Part shown: piece after piece, positions 29,401 through 39,800 of the stretch | Layout: every line of letters begins with the position of its first letter | How positions within the stretch are numbered: position 1 is the stretch's first letter | Source: CAYRFE01 sp964423645 [NCBI: uncultured bacterium] | GTDB taxonomy: Bacteria; Macinerneyibacteriota; Macinerneyibacteria; Macinerneyibacteriales | Length of the DNA stretch: 64,000 nucleotides | Reading direction: 5' to 3' | Assembly: GCA_964423645.1 (NCBI GenBank) | Contig: CAYRFE010000012.1 | Span: forward strand, 33,717-97,716 | Notes under the pieces: generated by a model | The model's input: the letters and a program-made list of their open reading frames with translations, nothing else | The model's database searches: none | What the model was told of the DNA's origin: nothing | Program-made: the position numbers and the translations under genes

Positions 29401-30126
29401 TGATTGTAATTTAATAAGAAACGAGTCATCGATTTTTGTATACAACGCGTTCTTTTCTGCGATAAATACATGCTCACCACTTTTAAGATCATTAAAAGCA
29501 ATAACCTCGCGGTTCACATACATTTGCCCTTGGCGTACATACAATGTGATACTCATTGAGTTTTTATATTCAAAATGTTTCAACCAATCAGATTTCATAT
29601 CCTGTGAGCGATACATATTCGACAAAAAGTGCCTGAGGTAATATTTCTTACCACCACTTTTGACACAAAATCGCAGACTGATATCGTTATTATACACTGT
29701 CAGTTCCGGATAGTGCAAACAAGCAGTAAATACGTCATCCGGTAAAAAATCTTCCGAACCGGACCATGTGAGTAACGTAGAATGTGAATCCACGATTCGG
29801 TAACCCCGGTCATGATTGATCGAGTATTGTTCGTTAACAAATGATTGCCAATCGTTGTACATCGAACTTCGCAACACATTAAACTCTTCATTAATGCGCG
29901 CCTTTGCATCAAAAAGTTTATTCTCTATAAATTCAGAGTTATGAGTAAGATCATGATTGCTCACCCAATAAAGCACACCGCAACACACCATTATAAAACC
30001 GACATACCGCAATCGTGACACAAAAAACATACTCAATGAAACTACAATAAAAGCAAGAAATACTGCGGGATTAGGAAAAAAATAGTGCAACAAGCTCGCA
30101 GTGATACACATGATCAACAAAATCAT
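26392..30126 (-). CDS. Large NtrY-like membrane sensor histidine kinase
   Basis: 1244 residues. Two blocks of transmembrane helices surround extracytoplasmic sensor regions, then a HAMP domain (TDLIEATKEVSVGNFSYKI), a PAS-like region (SLPVAAVVYDKKRGIMLY), HisKA with the histidine in AQEIAHELKNPLMPL, and HATPase_c (NILKNAIEAIPE, DNAGGIRQEI, GSGLGLYIVKKI). The architecture is like NtrY but the N-terminus is much larger. Start chosen at 30126 because GGGAG lies 7 nt upstream. It is the likely partner of the overlapping regulator. Confidence 0.9.
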   Translation of the reverse strand: MILLIMCITASLLHYFFPNPAVFLAFIVVSLSMFFVSRLRYVGFIMVCCGVLYWVSNHDLTHNSEFIENKLFDAKARINEEFNVLRSSMYNDWQSFVNEQYSINHDRGYRIVDSHSTLLTWSGSEDFLPDDVFTACLHYPELTVYNNDISLRFCVKSGGKKYYLRHFLSNMYRSQDMKSDWLKHFEYKNSMSITLYVRQGQMYVNREVIAFNDLKSGEHVFIAEKNALYTKIDDSFLIKLQSPGISDYVVLLRKMFFFLTFMIVVIASFRLFSGKQILILHVLFGVALVIMLPYPLVAVCCTVLILIVDRTIIMDYVLNEIHHITYWDLITTATIFFPFLALLLQVFPNHMLIGAFVFGVFTASYFMYILACCAGFLAILFVVPHLGRHTKEGLAIVLSIVGMWVSVPMMIFLISIASVLFLTRKHCTVIRQIHILAGAVLFFMMLYPVYAMRHGKNTTHTIQYFVKQSEREVQNTMDLTADILRNDEQIRWTLAERINYDDNNFAFYKWSNTPLVHKLYPHFLYFENTDGDIISSFSFRCSLVTYPTKNFSPAIVDGGNFWMHRVQVFQENKLIGSIVVGIAKDYWRYDAEIPIVFTRKSSGVTVFSTGFGERPSSHFRSLSVSEGTDVITVWIKRTEYIIFRACISACGVIVIFLLLKIIFSKSFRVQFDFRIRMMLIVLFFLVLPFIFSTMLIFNNYTSSLKHYISKEVSQTRALILKNARTWYAHFYSGRIFNTPGAFSEIPWGNEWSLYSGPQRILSYNEDLYRLNLKRDYLPFDMLTALENKREIYTYFWGKGIVDVYYADPLTKGLTVRTTVALNRMQREDFFDTIILFMVINVVLIAAVLRMFTVFFMKIIYPLTDLIEATKEVSVGNFSYKIERKTDITEINTLLSNFNTMLAKLSAYKINLNDTQNFLREIIGSLPVAAVVYDKKRGIMLYNDDMERLSPNIELHRQPHDVIEIPVDFFKPVVTELRYKGHILRITIRHFKYGYIFTVSDITSFVIAEKAQVWFDVAQEIAHELKNPLMPLEFSVNRLEKATASLSITAEERSVFQELLTVMREETAAIGSLVRDFREMTQKGEANVNALDIAGEIGALVNGFKPYPILLNISEKLPLVYFPPNKLRMILKNILKNAIEAIPETKPIEISAYYATLPTEWNIPNIDTQSSYVVIHVKDNAGGIRQEIREQIFEPFYSSKKGGSGLGLYIVKKIMNEYGNEVYVQVREGEGSDMYLIFTTEHYEG

Positions 30127-30275
30127 ATCGCATCTCCCGATGTACATGTGTGAGGATAGGGATCATGCATGTCGTTTCCGGGAAAAATGTCCAATAGAAA
30201 AAACATCATTTTGAGACAAAGAATGCACGGTTTTCGTAAAATATGAGTGAAAAATACGCGCACGGCGTCGTCCAT
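30123..30275 (-). CDS. Possible 50-residue small protein between the U32 and kinase genes
   Basis: The ATG directly follows the TAA of the U32 gene (TAAATG) and the TGA overlaps the kinase ATG (ATATGATT), so the frame fills the gap exactly. It contains PCILCLKMMFFLLDIFPGND, then HDPYPHTC, with cysteines and histidines that could bind metal. No strong ribosome binding site is seen and I recognise no family, so it may be chance. Confidence 0.35.
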   Translation of the reverse strand: MDDAVRVFFTHILRKPCILCLKMMFFLLDIFPGNDMHDPYPHTCTSGDAI

Positions 30276-31475
30276 TTAGTGCCCGATATTTCTTTTTTTA
30301 TATCGAAAAACAGTAAATACGGGAAGGGAAATATTTGTTTTCACTTCATAGCGTCGATCCGTTTTTGCATCGGTCGTATGTATTTTTTTTTCGTCATAAA
30401 TTGATTCAAACAACGCCTCCCCCTCATCGCCTGCAGGTGTGAAATAATGATATGAGTGCCCTTCAAAAAACGGGGCCTTTGCGATGATACGGCCATCTTC
30501 CTCGATATATCCGAGTACATCATAATCTGATTTTGCAGTTGACGAGGTCAGATTTGATTCATAATGATCTGCCCCGAGCAAAAAACCTTCGTGATATCCG
30601 CGATTATTCGCCTCGAACAAGCTTTCTCTCCACCGTGGATCCACAGGGGTATTCTCACGTAAAGCATTTATATGAAGACGATATGCACGAACGACCATTG
30701 CCAAATACAAAATACCTTTTATACGTCCTTCAATTTTAAAACTTTTCACGCCCGCATCAATGAGCGATTGCAACCGATCATATAACATCAGATCTTTTGA
30801 ATTGAATATATACATCCCTTCTTCATCTTCTTCGACATCAAATAATTCATTGGCTCGCGTGCGTTCACGAACAACATATTCCCATCGGCAAGGATGCGCA
30901 CAATCCCCCTGATTTGCATCACGACCTGTCATATATTTACTCATAAGACACCGACCCGAATATGCCATACACATCGCTCCATGGACAAAAACCTCACACT
31001 CTGCTCCGACCGAAGCCGAGATACCTCGTATCTCTTCAATTGTTAACTCACGTGCAAGAATTAAACGTGTGGCACCTAAATCATACCACATGCGTGCAGT
31101 TTCAGAATCCGTAATGTTTGCCTGTGTACTGACATGTATAGGTATATCGGGGGCATGCTTTCGAACAAGTGCCATCATACCCAAATTAGATATGATCACC
31201 CCGTCTGGTTTGACGGAATCCAGAAATTGAAGATATTCCACAATGCCGTTGTAATCGTCGTTTCGCTGGTAGGTATTGAGCGTCACATATCCCTTTTTGC
31301 CCGACCGATGTAAATAGTGAACCGCCTCAGCAAGTTCATTATCGGAAAAATTACCGCTTCGAGCGCGTAGATTAAATGCTTTCCCGCCAAAATAGACTGC
31401 ATCCGCACCGTATGCGGATACGAGACGAAGTTTCTCGAATGAACCTGCCGGAGCGAGTAATTCTACTTTTTCCAT
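30276..31475 (-). CDS. Peptidase U32 family protein (RlhA/TrhP-like)
   Basis: 399 residues starting MEKVELLAPAGSFEKL, with the family signature EVFVHGAMCMAYSGRC followed by CAHPCRW; the four conserved cysteines are present and may hold an iron-sulfur cluster. Members of this family are linked to hydroxylation of rRNA or tRNA with prephenate-derived carbon, as well as the older collagenase label; which substrate applies here cannot be told. The length is that of the short (YegQ-type) form. The start overlaps the mltG end by 13 bp. Confidence 0.88.
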   Translation of the reverse strand: MEKVELLAPAGSFEKLRLVSAYGADAVYFGGKAFNLRARSGNFSDNELAEAVHYLHRSGKKGYVTLNTYQRNDDYNGIVEYLQFLDSVKPDGVIISNLGMMALVRKHAPDIPIHVSTQANITDSETARMWYDLGATRLILARELTIEEIRGISASVGAECEVFVHGAMCMAYSGRCLMSKYMTGRDANQGDCAHPCRWEYVVRERTRANELFDVEEDEEGMYIFNSKDLMLYDRLQSLIDAGVKSFKIEGRIKGILYLAMVVRAYRLHINALRENTPVDPRWRESLFEANNRGYHEGFLLGADHYESNLTSSTAKSDYDVLGYIEEDGRIIAKAPFFEGHSYHYFTPAGDEGEALFESIYDEKKIHTTDAKTDRRYEVKTNISLPVFTVFRYKKRNIGH

Positions 31476-32488
31476 GAGGGATACTTTCGTCGTGCTTGTA
31501 AATGTTCTTCATAGGTTCGAGAGAAATAATGAGAACCGTCATTTTTCGACACAAAATAGAGATAATCGGTGTCAGACGGAAATAATACTGCACGAATTGA
31601 TGCAATTGATGGACTGTTTATCGGCGTTGGCGGCAATCCCGCAACTTTATACGTATTGAATGGAGATTTAATCTCCAAATCGCTGTATAACAGATAGGAC
31701 TTATGTTTCCCGTGTGCGTATAAGACAGTCGCACAACTTTCCAACGGTTGCCGGATACGTAATCGCGTTAAAAATACTTGTGCGATAATCGGTTGCTCAT
31801 CAGGTATTTGATATTCCCATTCGACAATGGAAGCCAAAGTCAGAATTTCTTGAAAGGTCATCGTTGACTCATGTATCGCTTTTTCCAGACCCGACGAAGC
31901 AATTTTCAATTGCAATTGTTCATGCATCCGCGTAATAATGGTCAGGGGCTTTTCACCCTTCACAAAATAGTAGGTATCGGGATAGAGATACCCCTCCAAT
32001 GTCGAAGACTGAATCCCCAAAGAAGACAATGTCTCTTTGTCATCAAAATATTTCATAAACTCTGACGTATCATCAACAATACCTTTTTCAACGAGTAACT
32101 CTGCAATTTTTTTATATGTCCACCCTTCGGGAATAGTCACTTTTTCACCCTGCTCTCGCCCCTTCGCTAATATTTTCGCTAATGATGCAATCGTGATCGG
32201 TGATTTCAAATAATAATCACCTGCATTTATTTGACCGGGGAAAACACGATAATACAATCGAAACATGGTTGGAGATACTCGTATACCCGATTGAAACAAT
32301 GTCCGTAGTACGACCATGCCGGAATCGCCCTTTTCAACTTTTAAATATACCACTCCTTGAAATGTAATCGGCCTGTACCACGAATAAAGAGTAGTGATAA
32401 TAAAAAAAACTGCAACCGACGCCGCAATAAGATACCAATTGATTTTTGACCGTTTATAGGATCGAATTCCCTGAAATAATGAACTCAT
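31463..32488 (-). CDS. mltG: Endolytic murein transglycosylase MltG
   Basis: 341 residues: cytoplasmic N-terminus, one transmembrane helix (about 18-40), a LysM-like subdomain, and the YceG catalytic domain. Diagnostic stretches are LEGYLYPDTYYF, ASIVEWE (catalytic glutamate), and SPFNTYKVAGLPPTPI. MltG cleaves nascent glycan strands and sets their length. It follows the Clp-like gene by 135 nt; GGGGAG is 11 nt before the ATG, a long spacing. Confidence 0.93.
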   Translation of the reverse strand: MSSLFQGIRSYKRSKINWYLIAASVAVFFIITTLYSWYRPITFQGVVYLKVEKGDSGMVVLRTLFQSGIRVSPTMFRLYYRVFPGQINAGDYYLKSPITIASLAKILAKGREQGEKVTIPEGWTYKKIAELLVEKGIVDDTSEFMKYFDDKETLSSLGIQSSTLEGYLYPDTYYFVKGEKPLTIITRMHEQLQLKIASSGLEKAIHESTMTFQEILTLASIVEWEYQIPDEQPIIAQVFLTRLRIRQPLESCATVLYAHGKHKSYLLYSDLEIKSPFNTYKVAGLPPTPINSPSIASIRAVLFPSDTDYLYFVSKNDGSHYFSRTYEEHLQARRKYPSWKK

Positions 32489-32623
32489 AGCAAAATCAAC
32501 TCCCCGTTCTAAAATATTTTTTTCTCATCAGGCACACTGCATTTTATATCGTTATCACAATCACACATGTAACTTCATACACAGCCAGCGAATAATTATA
32601 CCGAAAGAGCTCCATGCCTTTTC

Positions 32624-34819
32624 TCACACAAACTGTAATTCACCGTTTTTTGCTCTAATGGTAATTTTGTTCTGATAACACAGATCGTCCTTATAATAAT
32701 GAATCGCGAGAAATGAAAATACATGTTTTTGGAACACTCGTTCGAGTGCTTGTAATTTTTCAGGTTCCTGATCTACGGCATTTTTTAAAAAATCAATAGC
32801 TGACTGCTCAACAGACCAAGTGATCGGTAATTTCTCACGTAATCGGTCAAATAATCGTTTTCGAATGATTTCATTCATATGTTCAGAAGAAAGCTCTTTA
32901 AATACAACTATTTGATCAATTGTATGCAACATATCGGCACCGAGCATGGTTTCAAGTCCTTTGTGTATCATTTCAACATTATAGTCTGTTTTGGAACCCG
33001 GTAAAAATCCCAATTGTTTCTTTTGCTCTTCATAGGCTTTCACTGTCATCACAATGGTAATTCCCTTAAAAAAAACTTTATTACCAAAATTATCCTCAAA
33101 CATACCGGTTTTAAAAATCTCAAGTAGCAGGTTTCGAACTTCCGGAGCAGTCTGATTTATTTCATCCAAAAACAGGATCGAATACGGATATTCCTTTATA
33201 GCTCCTGTTAATACGGAAGGATAAACATCATCTTTCGATTTATCATGAAACCCCAAAAAATCAAGTATCGATTCACGCTCATTGTATTGCTTCATATCAA
33301 AATATGTGACCCGCTCTTCATCATCGTATAATATTTGTGCGAGACTTTTAATGAATTCCTTTTTCCCGACGCCTCGCGGTCCTACAAATAAAAATATGCC
33401 GTCAGGCAAATTCGGATTAAGGTTAAAATAATTTTCTTTCATTTTGATCACATTCACCACCGAATTTACCGCTTCTTCCTGACCGATTACATGTTCATGC
33501 AAACGTTCTTCTATTCTGTCATAATAGCGCTTATCGCGGGATACTCGCCAACGAGGAATGCCGATAATTCGTGCAACAATTTCGTCAATATCGGTTTTTT
33601 TGATCACGACAGGATGTTGACCGTTATTTATATTTTTTAAATGAACTCGTGTTGCCGCCATATCAAGAAGATTGATCGTTTCTTCCAGATACTGTTCGGT
33701 AGTAATATATCTTTTTACGGTTGCATAGGCATACTCAAAAATAACCTTTTTAACTTTTACGTTGTGAAGTGCTTCAAGGGTTTCTCTATAATTATTCAGT
33801 ATTTCCGAGGCACGAGCCTCAGAAACTTTATGGATCTTGACAATTTCAACTTTACTGTCAAGAAGCAAATCCTGCTGTATGTACGACTTGATATTGGGTT
33901 TTTCGGAACATCCTATGATTTTGATATTTCTTCTCCCCAATGCAGGTTTTAAGAGTAATAAAATATCTATCGTTCCCATTTTATAAAAATCAGGATATAA
34001 TTCATCAAAATAAAGAATAATATTATTATAATTTTCGGCCTCTGAAATTATTTGGCGTAAAATTGCAACAAAATCATTCAAATCTTTCGAATTGGCGATA
34101 ATAGGGTTGATCATAATATGTATGATATTATTACCGGATAATTTATCAGGAACATCTCCTGATGAAATTCGCGCCGCCAAACCCTCCGCCAGGGCATCTC
34201 GAGCGATTCCGAATGAACCTACAATGACAGGCACATTTTTGATATCACGAGACAAAATCTCAATAAAATCATCTGTAATACTCCACTTATCGGTAAACGG
34301 TACAATTTGACGCTTTTCAACTAATGCACTGATATTCACGCCATACTTCATTAGTGTACTTTTATCTTCCACATAACTTCTCTTAAGCTCTTCGATATAT
34401 AAAATATCATCCAGTTTGGAAATATCAATTCCAACCGCGCTGAACACACTCGTTACAATTTCATCCGCATCATCGAGAACCGCCATGAGTAAATGCAACG
34501 GGGTAACCTCTTCTTCTTCGGATTGTACTGCGATCACTCCCGCAAGCCGCATAACATCACGGGTCGATTCCGAAACTTCCAACTCATCACCTTCGGATAA
34601 ATTTTCCAACACTTCCAAGTCTTTTTTTACAATAGATATAATTTTATTGGTATCAATATTATGGAGATGAAACCAATTATCAACAGCATCGTTATGTCCT
34701 TCAATGAGCGCAACAAGCAAATGAGCGGGTAAAATATGTGCATGCATCAAATCGGCTGCGGTATCCTCCGCCGCCTGCAATACTTGTTGAAGTTCTTCGG
34801 AAAAATTATACTTTTTCAT
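32624..34819 (-). CDS. Clp/Hsp100-like ATPase with degenerate nucleotide sites
   Basis: 731 residues with the ClpA layout: N-domain (about 1-140, two repeats), AAA+ D1 (about 160-400) and AAA+ D2 (about 430-731). D1 has GSFGIARD where Walker A should be (201-208), so the GKT lysine is gone, though FDEL remains as Walker B. D2 keeps GPRGVGKK and FLDEIN, but the arginine-finger segment reads GADMLHTID and the sensor-2 GAR is missing. LGF (603-605) stands where ClpA has its IGL ClpP-binding loop. It may be a non-processive adaptor or scaffold. No clpP, clpS or aat gene is nearby. GAGG lies 8 nt before the ATG. Confidence 0.85.
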   Translation of the reverse strand: MKKYNFSEELQQVLQAAEDTAADLMHAHILPAHLLVALIEGHNDAVDNWFHLHNIDTNKIISIVKKDLEVLENLSEGDELEVSESTRDVMRLAGVIAVQSEEEEVTPLHLLMAVLDDADEIVTSVFSAVGIDISKLDDILYIEELKRSYVEDKSTLMKYGVNISALVEKRQIVPFTDKWSITDDFIEILSRDIKNVPVIVGSFGIARDALAEGLAARISSGDVPDKLSGNNIIHIMINPIIANSKDLNDFVAILRQIISEAENYNNIILYFDELYPDFYKMGTIDILLLLKPALGRRNIKIIGCSEKPNIKSYIQQDLLLDSKVEIVKIHKVSEARASEILNNYRETLEALHNVKVKKVIFEYAYATVKRYITTEQYLEETINLLDMAATRVHLKNINNGQHPVVIKKTDIDEIVARIIGIPRWRVSRDKRYYDRIEERLHEHVIGQEEAVNSVVNVIKMKENYFNLNPNLPDGIFLFVGPRGVGKKEFIKSLAQILYDDEERVTYFDMKQYNERESILDFLGFHDKSKDDVYPSVLTGAIKEYPYSILFLDEINQTAPEVRNLLLEIFKTGMFEDNFGNKVFFKGITIVMTVKAYEEQKKQLGFLPGSKTDYNVEMIHKGLETMLGADMLHTIDQIVVFKELSSEHMNEIIRKRLFDRLREKLPITWSVEQSAIDFLKNAVDQEPEKLQALERVFQKHVFSFLAIHYYKDDLCYQNKITIRAKNGELQFV

Positions 34820-34828
34820 GTATTACCT

Positions 34829-36784
34829 CTAATCTGTAGAAACTTCTTTGTATTTCGCTACTTTCTCGATCAAATCGGTTTGCGTCGGGTCAAGCATACA
34901 TGCACGCTCCCATGCTTTTAAAGCGCCTTCTAACGAACCATTTTCTTCCAAAGCATCTCCCAATGCACGATATGCATTAATAAAGGAAGAATTCTTTTCA
35001 ATGGATACTTTATAGAGCCCGATCGCCTTCTCAAATTCTTTGTCGCGTGCCATGATCACACCCAGATTATAATATGCTTCCGAATAATCTGAATTTTGTG
35101 AAATAACATTCTTGAACACTTCCACTGCTTTCTTTTTTTCACCTGATTCGGCGTATGCCATGCCGAGAGTATTGTAAGCGCCCCACAATGTCGGATACAA
35201 TTCTATGGCGTTTTTGCTTTTTTCTATCGCACCGGAATAATCTTTATCCAGCAAGAGCGCTACGGCAAGCGTATTAAGCTCGTCCGCTTTTCTGAATTTG
35301 TAGGCGTTGATCTCGGATTGCATATATTTTTCCTGATGCGAGGATACTTCGAGCATTTTTTCGGCAGTTCCGACAAGTGTTTTTTGAAATGCTTCATTAC
35401 CGTGCGAAAGCGATTCAACGCTTGCCTTCATCGCATCAAATCCCTGCAACGGTTCAATTTTTTCAACCAGAACATGTAACACGTCAACGGTTTTTTGCTG
35501 TGTCTGTTCCATTTTTGTAAGGAGATCGGTTTGCTGTTCTTGAATTGCAATAAGTTTGTCAAAACGTCCGAGAACAGCCTCAAATGATGTGCCGGAATGA
35601 ATGTGCTGTTCTTCTTGTTTTTGTGCAATTCGTTGCACTTGTTCGGTTGTCTTTGCTATTGTTTCGATAAGTGCCTTGCCGATTTTCGCGGAGTTGGTGA
35701 CAAGTTCATCATTTTTATCAAAAATTTTCTGCTCAATCTGGGCAATATTGATCCCGAGTGATCCGAAGTTCTTGATCATCTGTTTGAGCGTTTCATGAAG
35801 CTCTGCAAGAACATCGTTATTTCCACTGTTCTTTTGTGATTCATGAAGCCATTCATTCACATTTTCCATAAATGTACGAATTTGAGTCTGGTTTTCAGCT
35901 TGATAATCCTTGATGTTATTATGAATACCTAAAATCTCTTCTTTGGTCTCAAAAAGAGCATTTGAAACATCCATAACCGCACTATGCATTTTTTGTTGGA
36001 AATCGATTAATGGCTCAAAAGAACGCAGACAAGTTAATAGTGCCGTATCGGCAATTGCAGGAATTTCATTTTCGGATGTTGCCGACGCACTGTTTTGAGT
36101 ACCGGTAACAAATTGATGCAATGATTTGAGCAGTTCCGAATGCTCAGACATAGTGGTCTTGACCAATGTATAAAGTCCTTTATAGGCAGTTTTATTCACC
36201 TCATTGATATCTTTCAGAAGGGCGGTGATATTGTCGGATTCACCGGCACTATTTTCCGATTGCGATGATGTGAGCACATTGATAAGTGTATCAATTTTTT
36301 GAACCATATCTTGATAGTCGTGAGAAACTGCAACAACCTCATGTGCAACAGAAGAATTGTCTTGTGTTGGTACATGAGCGGCTTTCCCTAAAAATGTCAT
36401 TATTTCCTCGAGAGCCGTGCGAATCTTAACGGTTTCCTCCATCAATGAGGGATCGATCTGCGCAGAAGTTTTGGCTTGTAACGCAGTCTGAATACTCCCC
36501 AAGGCTTCAAGAACAGCTTTCCCGTTTTTTATGGTATCAAGGTATTCCATAATCGGTTTCGATTGTTTTGTCAATAACCCGCCGATTTTCTTAATGAGAT
36601 CATTCGTTGACTGCGAAGAACTGCTTATCGCCTCCTGGATCGCTTTCACATTCGTTGCTTTTGAGAGGTCGATACCGGAAAATAAACAATTTTTTACACC
36701 TTTATTAAATAAATAACACTTTTCCCCCAAGCAATGCTGATAATTCTCGCCTTCTCTGGGTAAGAACGGACAAATGTTTCCCAT
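34829..36784 (-). CDS. Cys-rich N-terminus, long coiled coil and C-terminal TPRs; unknown function
   Basis: 651 residues. The N-terminus carries four cysteines (C5, C18, C23, C33, in CPF, HCLGEKC and KNC), a likely metal site. A long helical region (about 45-500) resembles a chemoreceptor or tethering stalk, with repeated Gln/Thr/Ser heptads. The C-terminal ~150 residues hold canonical TPRs (ALLLDKDYSGAIEKSKNAIE, then LGMAYAESGEKKKAVEVFKN). No transmembrane segment is seen. The ATG at 36784 is 10 nt after AAGGAG; an in-frame TTG 9 nt earlier is possible. It is followed 9 nt later by the Clp-like gene, so the two may form a complex. Confidence 0.7.
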   Translation of the reverse strand: MGNICPFLPREGENYQHCLGEKCYLFNKGVKNCLFSGIDLSKATNVKAIQEAISSSSQSTNDLIKKIGGLLTKQSKPIMEYLDTIKNGKAVLEALGSIQTALQAKTSAQIDPSLMEETVKIRTALEEIMTFLGKAAHVPTQDNSSVAHEVVAVSHDYQDMVQKIDTLINVLTSSQSENSAGESDNITALLKDINEVNKTAYKGLYTLVKTTMSEHSELLKSLHQFVTGTQNSASATSENEIPAIADTALLTCLRSFEPLIDFQQKMHSAVMDVSNALFETKEEILGIHNNIKDYQAENQTQIRTFMENVNEWLHESQKNSGNNDVLAELHETLKQMIKNFGSLGINIAQIEQKIFDKNDELVTNSAKIGKALIETIAKTTEQVQRIAQKQEEQHIHSGTSFEAVLGRFDKLIAIQEQQTDLLTKMEQTQQKTVDVLHVLVEKIEPLQGFDAMKASVESLSHGNEAFQKTLVGTAEKMLEVSSHQEKYMQSEINAYKFRKADELNTLAVALLLDKDYSGAIEKSKNAIELYPTLWGAYNTLGMAYAESGEKKKAVEVFKNVISQNSDYSEAYYNLGVIMARDKEFEKAIGLYKVSIEKNSSFINAYRALGDALEENGSLEGALKAWERACMLDPTQTDLIEKVAKYKEVSTD

Positions 36785-36811
36785 ACTATTCAATCTCCTT
36801 TTTAGTGTTCA

Positions 36812-39800
36812 TCAATACGTAACGGTTAATCCGAATTTTTCTTTATTACACAAATGTTCTTCTTTCTGAATAATAGAGATACATTGCGTATATTCTTGTT
36901 GAGAAATACACCGCTTGAGCATACCTAAATAGGCACGGGCAGTAGAATACATTCGTACTGATCGAGCGGCACGTATAATTAGATGAAGCGCATCAATATC
37001 ATCTTTATCCAACTTCCAAGGGGGAAATTGCATGGTATGAGCAGCGTTCAATACCGCAGTGAAATCAGATTTTACATAAAAATACCGAAGCATGAGATAT
37101 TGTTTCTGACGTAAATATAACTCCGCGTTTATTTTTGCAATATATAGTGCCGCCTTTTCATACATGCCCTTTTCCAAATATAAGCGTGCACAGGCAAGAT
37201 CAGCTTCCGGAGACGGGTTTTTTTCATAGTAATGTAACCATGATTGAGAAGCTTGGCTCTGTGCATCACGAGAAAGCATTAAGAACGTCTTCATATCATG
37301 CACAAGCGTTCGTGCAGTTCGGTAGAATTGCAAAGACTTGTCTTTATCCCGATTGGCAAACAATTCGCCGAGAAGAATAAGATATTTTGCTTTTATGTGA
37401 TCGGGGAATGGTAATGATTCGATAAGTGACAATTCGTCAAGGAGTATATCCGTTTTATCTAATTCGAGCAATATCGCGATATAGGTCTCAAAGACATCCA
37501 AATTTCCCGGTAATGCTCGTTCAATTTTCTTTATTGCATTGATAATCGTATCGGATTCAGATAAAAATAGCTTGAAATGAATTTGAATGATTTCAAATGC
37601 TTTTAAAAAATTCTCTCGCATCAATGAAATATCCAATACAAGCCATGCCAATTCGGGATCATGAGTTTTTTTGCCCAATACCGCATCAAGATACGATGTC
37701 GCTTCATCTTTAAACACCGTCAAATACTGTGAACAAGCAGTAAGGATATCCTCGGTCGTGCCGGTTGCAAAAACGGCATCACAATATATCTCCGCTAACC
37801 CCTGACGATTCAGAGAAAAAACTTTTGCGCCCAATAGTGAGGTGATCGGTACTATTTCTTCTCGCACATTTAAACCAAGAACCGCGTTGAAAGGCTCGGA
37901 ACACTCATCATATTTTTCATTTTTCCATAAAAACTCGCCCAACAAACGATATCCCGGAGAAAAATCAGCACATTGCTCAGTGAGAAGTTTTACTGTCTGA
38001 AGGTATTTCATATACATATCATCTGACGGGTCTAACATGCGTAGTAATTCAAGCGCATCGGTCGGACGATTCAGACTCGCATAATGTCGTGCCAGTTCCA
38101 TTTTATATTCGACTCGTTGCGGTGCCTTTCGGGCTATCTCTTCAAAACGTGCAATAACGATCTCTCTGACTGTACTGTCGATTTGAATAGCCTGATTGAA
38201 CAACACGATCGCTTCATCATAGCGCTCATATTTCATCACCAATAAACCACGCAAAATCCTCGGCTGAGGATCGTTCGGTACCGCAATTATCATTTCATCC
38301 AGTAATTTTTCGATCAAATCATCTTTATCGCGCTCAATTCCGATCACTTTTTTATACAATTCTAATGCAGTCGAATTGGCTCCATTCTTTTGATAAAGTG
38401 CACCCAAGATATAATATACGCCGGGATTCGGTTTTACTACCGCTTTCACTTCCTCGGCGATACGAATACTCCCGGCAATATCTTCCGGAGTGCCGTATTT
38501 AAGAAGCTTTTGAAAATCTTTCACTACATCTTTAATATTACCTTTTTTAAAATTCAATTCGGCCCGTGCAAAATACAATGCTGACGAGTGTGGGTTTTTT
38601 TGCTCGACCGCCACGATGAAACGTGCAAGATCGTCATGCAACTGTTGTTCAAATGCGATGCGTGCAAACAAACGGATAATATCATCGTCATCATATTCTT
38701 TTTCAAAAACGATTTGTAATGCGGCAAGAATACGGCGATTTTCAGCGGGAAAATCAAGATATAATGAATTCAAACTACTGATTAAATCGTGATAGCGTGC
38801 ACTGCTCAACAAAATATCATTTATAACCCAACGTAATTGAATATCATGAGGATTCTTTTCAAGTAACTTAAAATATATCTCTGTTACATGCTGTAATAAT
38901 TCTTCATCCGAAGAATGCATGACCGGTTCAAAAAACGCCACCACCGTGTCAACGGAATTCGTAAGATATCCTAAAAAACCCAAGTTGAATTGAATATAGG
39001 GATTTGTGGGAGTTTTTTTCTGTAGAATTTCCAAAAGACCTTTTATTTTATCCGCCATTGTCGGTTCGTGTTCAGCGATAGTATTAAAATGAAGATAGAC
39101 CGATCCAAATAACGATACATCCATCATCAACACTTCGCCGAGCATTTTCAGCGCTTTCACATAGTGTTGATACTTCATATACATTTCAATAAGCATTTGG
39201 CGTAATTTAACGGACTTTTCTGATTTCGCCAATAATCCCTCGTATCCTGCGATCACTGCATCCACTTCTTCAGGGAAAGCCTCCTCAAGCTGCTTATAAA
39301 ACGCAAAAGCATCTTTGAGATCATTGCGAAAGACACTGATATCACCCAGTAATTTCAAATACCCTTTATTGCCGGTGACATCCATTTTTTTAAGTTTCTC
39401 GGTAATAAAATCGGCATACCCCGGATCAGATGCAAACAGATCCCCTAAAAATTGTACGGCTTTTTCAACGTTATCACGTGCAATATAAAACTCTGCAAGC
39501 ATCTTATGCAGATCGGATTTTTCCTTGACATGCTCTAATAACGTAAGCGCCGTCGTCTCTATTTCAGGATTATCATACGCACGTATTTGCAAAAACTTTC
39601 GCAACGCTCCGTCGAAATCCCCAATCTCGAATAGCAATTTAACCATTGCAATGAGCACATATGTTTTCCCGCCGACTTTAATATAGATATCTTCATAAAT
39701 TTCTTTCAATGAATTGAATGCCGCCTCACTACGGTCCAATGAAAGAAATACATCAAAATATTGAAAAGCCTTTTCGTAGCTTGCACTATAGTAATGCAGC

